A stretch of DNA of 64,000 bases, from NCBI RefSeq assembly GCF_000619825.1, contig NZ_JHUW01000011.1, forward strand, positions 1-64,000, read 5' to 3'. Positions 60,578 through 64,000 of the stretch are shown here, in pieces (within the stretch, counting starts at the first letter, position 1; every line of letters starts with the position of its first letter). The notes under the pieces are model-generated. The model was not told where the DNA came from, did not search any database, and saw only the letters and a list, made by a program, of their open reading frames with translations. The position numbers and the translations under genes are program-made. This DNA comes from Prevotella sp. MA2016. GTDB taxonomy: Bacteria > Bacteroidota > Bacteroidia > Bacteroidales > Bacteroidaceae.

Positions 60578-61474
60578 TTACTTAAATAGTTTTTTGAATG
60601 CAGTTGGAACAGGTGTCTCGAACTCCATAGGTTCACCTGTTATGGGGTGATGGAAACACAAAAGCCATGCATGCAGACACAAGCGGTGTATAGGATCATC
60701 ACCATTACCGTACTTAGAATCGCCACATACGGGGTGCCCCATATCTGCCGAATGCACACGAATCTGATTTTTTCGTCCTGTCTCCAATTTGAATTCCACA
60801 AGTGAATGCTCTGTGGTACGATCCAACACATGATAATGAGTTACTGCATATTTACCGCCATTATCTGTTGGTGAAGAATAAGTAACATAAGCCTTATTAT
60901 CCTTCAACCAGTTAGCAATGGTTCCTTCATCATTCTCCATTTCGCCAGAACAAACAGCCACATAGCGGCGGTCGTAAACAATATCGTGCCAATTATGTTC
61001 CAATATCTGCTCAGTTTCCATATCCTTGGCATATACCATCAAACCGCTGGTATCACGGTCCAATCGATGAACCACATGAGCAGTACACTTTTGGCGCGAC
61101 TTTTTGAAGTAATCGTCAAGCACAGTCTTCACATTCAATGAAGAATGACCAGCAGCCATCGAGAGGATGCCTTCGGCTTTCTCTATCACAATCAACCATT
61201 TGTCCTCATAAACGATTTTCACATAACGGCTCTTGAACGATTGCTGATTTCGCTTTGTTTTGCTAATAGCGACCTTCATTCCTGGTTCCAACTGAAAATC
61301 AAACTGACTCACAGTCTTACCATTTACCTTGATTCCTCTACCCTGCAAAGTAGCCTTAATTTTAGAACGACTTTGCTGAACATTGGCCAACAGCCATTCC
61401 AACAACGGCATCGACTCGTTGACCACCAGGTGTTCATAATCACCCTCTCGGTTATATCCTGCGTTATATCTCAT
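60578..61474 (-). CDS. RluA-family pseudouridine synthase
   Basis: The product has 298 residues. An N-terminal S4-like region is degenerate but present (about 20-85). The catalytic Asp is in HRLDRDTSG (near residue 138), and the later RKNQIRVH motif is diagnostic. It isomerises uridine in rRNA or tRNA. Target position unknown. Promoter box TAATTTTG on the minus strand (61483-61490) is nine bases from the start, and its probable -33 lies in the loop of the uxaC terminator. Confidence 0.92.
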   Translation of the reverse strand: MRYNAGYNREGDYEHLVVNESMPLLEWLLANVQQSRSKIKATLQGRGIKVNGKTVSQFDFQLEPGMKVAISKTKRNQQSFKSRYVKIVYEDKWLIVIEKAEGILSMAAGHSSLNVKTVLDDYFKKSRQKCTAHVVHRLDRDTSGLMVYAKDMETEQILEHNWHDIVYDRRYVAVCSGEMENDEGTIANWLKDNKAYVTYSSPTDNGGKYAVTHYHVLDRTTEHSLVEFKLETGRKNQIRVHSADMGHPVCGDSKYGNGDDPIHRLCLHAWLLCFHHPITGEPMEFETPVPTAFKKLFK

Positions 61475-61490
61475 ATTGGCGGCAAAATTA

Positions 61491-61522
61491 CAAAAAAAAA
61501 CGCAGACTCAAAAGAATCTGCG
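61491..61522 (-). terminator. uxaC terminator overlapping rluA promoter
   Basis: Stem CGCAGACTC (61501-61509) with GAATCTGCG (61514-61522), including one G-T pair, followed on the minus strand by nine T residues. TTTG of the rluA promoter falls in the loop. Confidence 0.75.
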
Positions 61523-61551
61523 CATTTTTTATGTTTTTATCAAGTGCCTGA

Positions 61552-62958
61552 TTAATAGAACTTGAAGTAACGTCGAGCGTTATTGTAGCTAATATCCTCA
61601 ACCATACGTCCGAGAATCTCCATATCACATGGCAGAAGCCCCTTCTCTACATCGTTTCCAAGAATATTACAAAGGATACGACGGAAGTACTCATGACGTG
61701 GATAGCTCAGGAAAGAGCGACTATCAGTAAGCATACCAACAAAACGGCTCAGCAATCCAAGAACAGAAAGGGCATTCATCTGACGAACCATACCATCCAT
61801 CTGATCATTGAACCACCATCCTGAACCAAACTGAATCTTGCCAGGCTCACCACCCTGGAAGTTACCAAGCATAGTGGCAATCACCTCATTGGCACATGGA
61901 TTCAATGTATATAATATGGTACGCGTAAGCTTATCCTTCATATTGAGTTTGTTCAGGAAGTTCGACATTGCACGTGCAGTATTAAACTCACCAATAGAAT
62001 CGAAACCAGTGTCAGGACCAAGCTGATTAAACATCTTAGTATTATTATCGCGAATAGCACCATAGTGGAACTGCTGAGTCCAATCAGCATCAGCATCCAT
62101 CTCAGCCATCACTGTCAGGAAGCAGTTCTTGAACTGGCGGATTTCAAGTTTAGAAAGCTGCTGGCCACGCATTGCCTTCTCAAAGATAGTTTCTATCTCA
62201 GAATCAGTGTATTCCTCATCATAGAACTCCTCAATACCATGATCAGAAAGCTTACAACCATTCTCTGCAAAGAAATCATGACGTCTCTGCAAAGCATCTA
62301 CCATATCAGCAAACTTCACGATGCTAATACCGCTTACCTCTGCAAGCTGCTCAACATACTTTGGAAATTCTGGTTTTTCGATATTCATTGCCTTGTCAGG
62401 ACGCCATGCAGGAATCATCATAGGATCATCCTTAGCCTTTGACTTGGCATACTCAATGTGGTTATGCAGGTCATCAATAGGATCATCGGTTGTGCATACA
62501 CACTCTACATTATAGTGTTTCATCAAACCGCGAGCAGAGAACTCGGGCTGCTGAAGTTTTTCATTACACTCATCAAAAATCTCACGAGCAGTTTTTGGAG
62601 AGAGCTGTTTAGTAATTCCAAAAGCAGTCTTCAGCTCTAGATGAGTCCAGTGATAAAGAGGATTACGGAAAGTATAAGGAACAGTCTCGGCCCACTTTTC
62701 AAACTTTTCCCAATCGCTAGTGTCCTTACCTGTACAATACTTTTCATCGACACCATTTGTACGCATGGCACGCCACTTATAATGATCGCCTCCCAACCAC
62801 AACTCTGTAATACTCTTAAACTTATGGTCTTTGGCCACCATCTCTGGAATCAAATGACAATGATAGTCGATAATGGGCATCTTTGCCGCATGATTGTGAT
62901 ACAAGTCCTGCGCCACCTGGGTCTCTAGAACGAAGTTATCATCATTGAATTGCTTCAT
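61552..62958 (-). CDS. uxaC: Glucuronate isomerase
   Basis: The product has 468 residues, the normal length. The metal-binding DYHCHL near the N-terminus and the C-terminal SRFVGMLTDSRSFLSYPRHEYFRRILC motif region are diagnostic. It converts D-glucuronate to fructuronate (or galacturonate to tagaturonate) in uronic-acid catabolism. No other hexuronate gene is adjacent. It is divergent from the asparaginase gene. Confidence 0.95.
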   Translation of the reverse strand: MKQFNDDNFVLETQVAQDLYHNHAAKMPIIDYHCHLIPEMVAKDHKFKSITELWLGGDHYKWRAMRTNGVDEKYCTGKDTSDWEKFEKWAETVPYTFRNPLYHWTHLELKTAFGITKQLSPKTAREIFDECNEKLQQPEFSARGLMKHYNVECVCTTDDPIDDLHNHIEYAKSKAKDDPMMIPAWRPDKAMNIEKPEFPKYVEQLAEVSGISIVKFADMVDALQRRHDFFAENGCKLSDHGIEEFYDEEYTDSEIETIFEKAMRGQQLSKLEIRQFKNCFLTVMAEMDADADWTQQFHYGAIRDNNTKMFNQLGPDTGFDSIGEFNTARAMSNFLNKLNMKDKLTRTILYTLNPCANEVIATMLGNFQGGEPGKIQFGSGWWFNDQMDGMVRQMNALSVLGLLSRFVGMLTDSRSFLSYPRHEYFRRILCNILGNDVEKGLLPCDMEILGRMVEDISYNNARRYFKFY

Positions 62959-63028
62959 AACACTGTATATTTATAGGTTCTTCATTAAAATTTTCTGCAA
63001 AGATAATTAAAATCTCGGATAAAAGCAC

Positions 63029-63036
63029 TATCTTTG
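63029..63036 (+). promoter_or_regulatory. -7 box of asparaginase gene
   Basis: TATCTTTG, with a leader of about 18 bases to 63058. Confidence 0.5.
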
Positions 63037-63057
63037 CAGAAAAATAAAACGTAAACG

Positions 63058-64000
63058 ATGACGTACCGCAGTAAAGTACTCCTCATATATACAGGAGGCA
63101 CCATTGGCATGAACAGGAACCCTCACACTGGGGCTCTTGAGCCGTTTGATTTTGAACATTTACTCAATAATGTCCCCGAGCTGAAACAGTTTGATATAAC
63201 GATCGAGACCTATCAGTTCGACCCGCCTATCGATTCCAGCGATATGTCGCCACGAATGTGGACAGACATATCGCATTGTATAGCCGACCATTATGACCAA
63301 TACGATGGTTTCGTTGTATTACACGGCACCGACACAATGGCATACACTGCTTCGGCCCTATCTTATATGTTGGAAAATCTCACAAAGCCAGTTATATTCA
63401 CAGGTTCACAACTTCCAATCGGACAATTGAGGACCGACGGCAAGGAGAATCTGATTACAGCCGTAGAGATAGCCGCAGCCAAAGATAGCAATGGTCATGC
63501 CCTAGTTCCAGAGGTAGGCATATATTTTGGCGGTCATCTGCTTCGAGGCAACCGTACAACCAAGCAGAGCGCAGAAGAGTTTAATGCCTTCGAATCATTC
63601 AACTACCCCCACCTGGTTGAAGCGGGTGTAAACATCACCTACCATCACGACCGCATACTGAAACCAGATTGGAACAAACCCATGACACCTCACTTCCGAT
63701 TAGACAATAATGTCATCATCTTCTCGCTTTTCCCCGGCATTCGTGAAGATTTGATTCGTCACATCATTCACACGCCCAATCTGAAAGCGATTGTAATGCG
63801 CACCTTCGGCAGCGGCAATGCTCCACAGAGACCTTGGCTACTGAATGCGCTACGAGAAGGTTCTCGCAATGGCAAGGTGATAGTAAACATCAGTCAATGT
63901 ATGCAAGGAGCTGTTGAGATGAGTCGCTATGACTGCGGTTACCACCTTCAAGAAGCAGGTGTTATCAGCGGACGTGATTCAACCGTAGAAGCAGCAGTAA
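63058..64000 (+). CDS. ansA: Type I L-asparaginase (3' end beyond window)
   Basis: The reading frame runs from the ATG at 63058 off the end of the window, giving the first 314 residues. The active-site Thr12 is in YTGGTIGM and the second motif is LHGTDTMAYTASALS. No signal peptide, so this is the cytoplasmic form. It hydrolyses asparagine to aspartate and ammonia. Family length is about 340-350, so only a short C-terminal part is missing. Confidence 0.93.
   Translation, partial: MTYRSKVLLIYTGGTIGMNRNPHTGALEPFDFEHLLNNVPELKQFDITIETYQFDPPIDSSDMSPRMWTDISHCIADHYDQYDGFVVLHGTDTMAYTASALSYMLENLTKPVIFTGSQLPIGQLRTDGKENLITAVEIAAAKDSNGHALVPEVGIYFGGHLLRGNRTTKQSAEEFNAFESFNYPHLVEAGVNITYHHDRILKPDWNKPMTPHFRLDNNVIIFSLFPGIREDLIRHIIHTPNLKAIVMRTFGSGNAPQRPWLLNALREGSRNGKVIVNISQCMQGAVEMSRYDCGYHLQEAGVISGRDSTVEAAV

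Overview
The window looks like a chromosomal segment of a Prevotellaceae bacterium (Prevotella in the broad sense, phylum Bacteroidota). The reasons are the gene families (zinc-free bL31 type B, the short Bacteroidota RpoZ, BamD, Wzi, an HTCS-type regulator, DUF4494 and DUF4293 families) and the promoters, which repeatedly match the Bacteroidota pattern TTTG-N20-TAnnTTTG. Shine-Dalgarno sites are largely absent. There is no transposase, phage gene, CRISPR array, rRNA or canonical tRNA. The only RNA gene recognised is ssrA (tmRNA).

Layout: 0.1-6.7 kb holds a lipoprotein, an EFR1-type ferredoxin/flavodoxin protein, YggS, DUF4494, a membrane-anchored pseudokinase, a PLP aminotransferase and an FtsX/LolE-like permease. 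6.7-10.1 kb holds two tandem acyl-CoA ligase paralogues behind a promoter with paired dyads. 10.1-15.0 kb is a minus-strand operon (MORN-repeat protein, YhcH, GlgB, a membrane protein). 15.1-23.9 kb holds KdsB, a J-domain protein, a 5'-nucleotidase with NudC, UDP-glucose dehydrogenase, an HU/SPOR protein paired with a zinc-ribbon/FHA protein, and a rubrerythrin operon behind two 12-bp palindromes. 23.9-28.1 kb holds a decayed acetyltransferase, an alpha/beta hydrolase, a large GH3 glycosidase and ssrA, whose 3' end is partly duplicated.

28.2-39.5 kb is a Wzx/Wzy-type capsule or exopolysaccharide locus: Wza-like exporter, glycosyltransferase, Wzz-like protein without a kinase domain, polymerase, flippase, second glycosyltransferase, DegT aminotransferase, two overlapping initiating sugar transferases, and divergent lipoprotein and Wzi genes. 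Wzi shares an upstream region with an aromatic/His/Arg-rich secreted protein; that region carries two 14-bp direct repeats exactly 22 bp apart. The remaining 24 kb is mostly housekeeping (udk, rpmE2, gpx-trxB, trpB2, bamD-rpoZ, uvrB, menA, rluA, uxaC, ansA), plus a 565-residue HTCS-like regulator with no sensor domain, a sodium:solute symporter and a putative porin operon.

The most unusual signals are regulatory or structural: heptamer-phased short repeats at four places, including four perfect 7-bp copies inside the FHA gene; interlocked divergent menA/HD promoters; near-leaderless promoters abutting start codons; many tail-to-tail gene overlaps (up to 80 bp); the operator-like arrays at 6.7, 23.1 and 39.5 kb; and the ssrA 3'-end duplication. 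No wholly new multi-gene system can be demonstrated from sequence alone.
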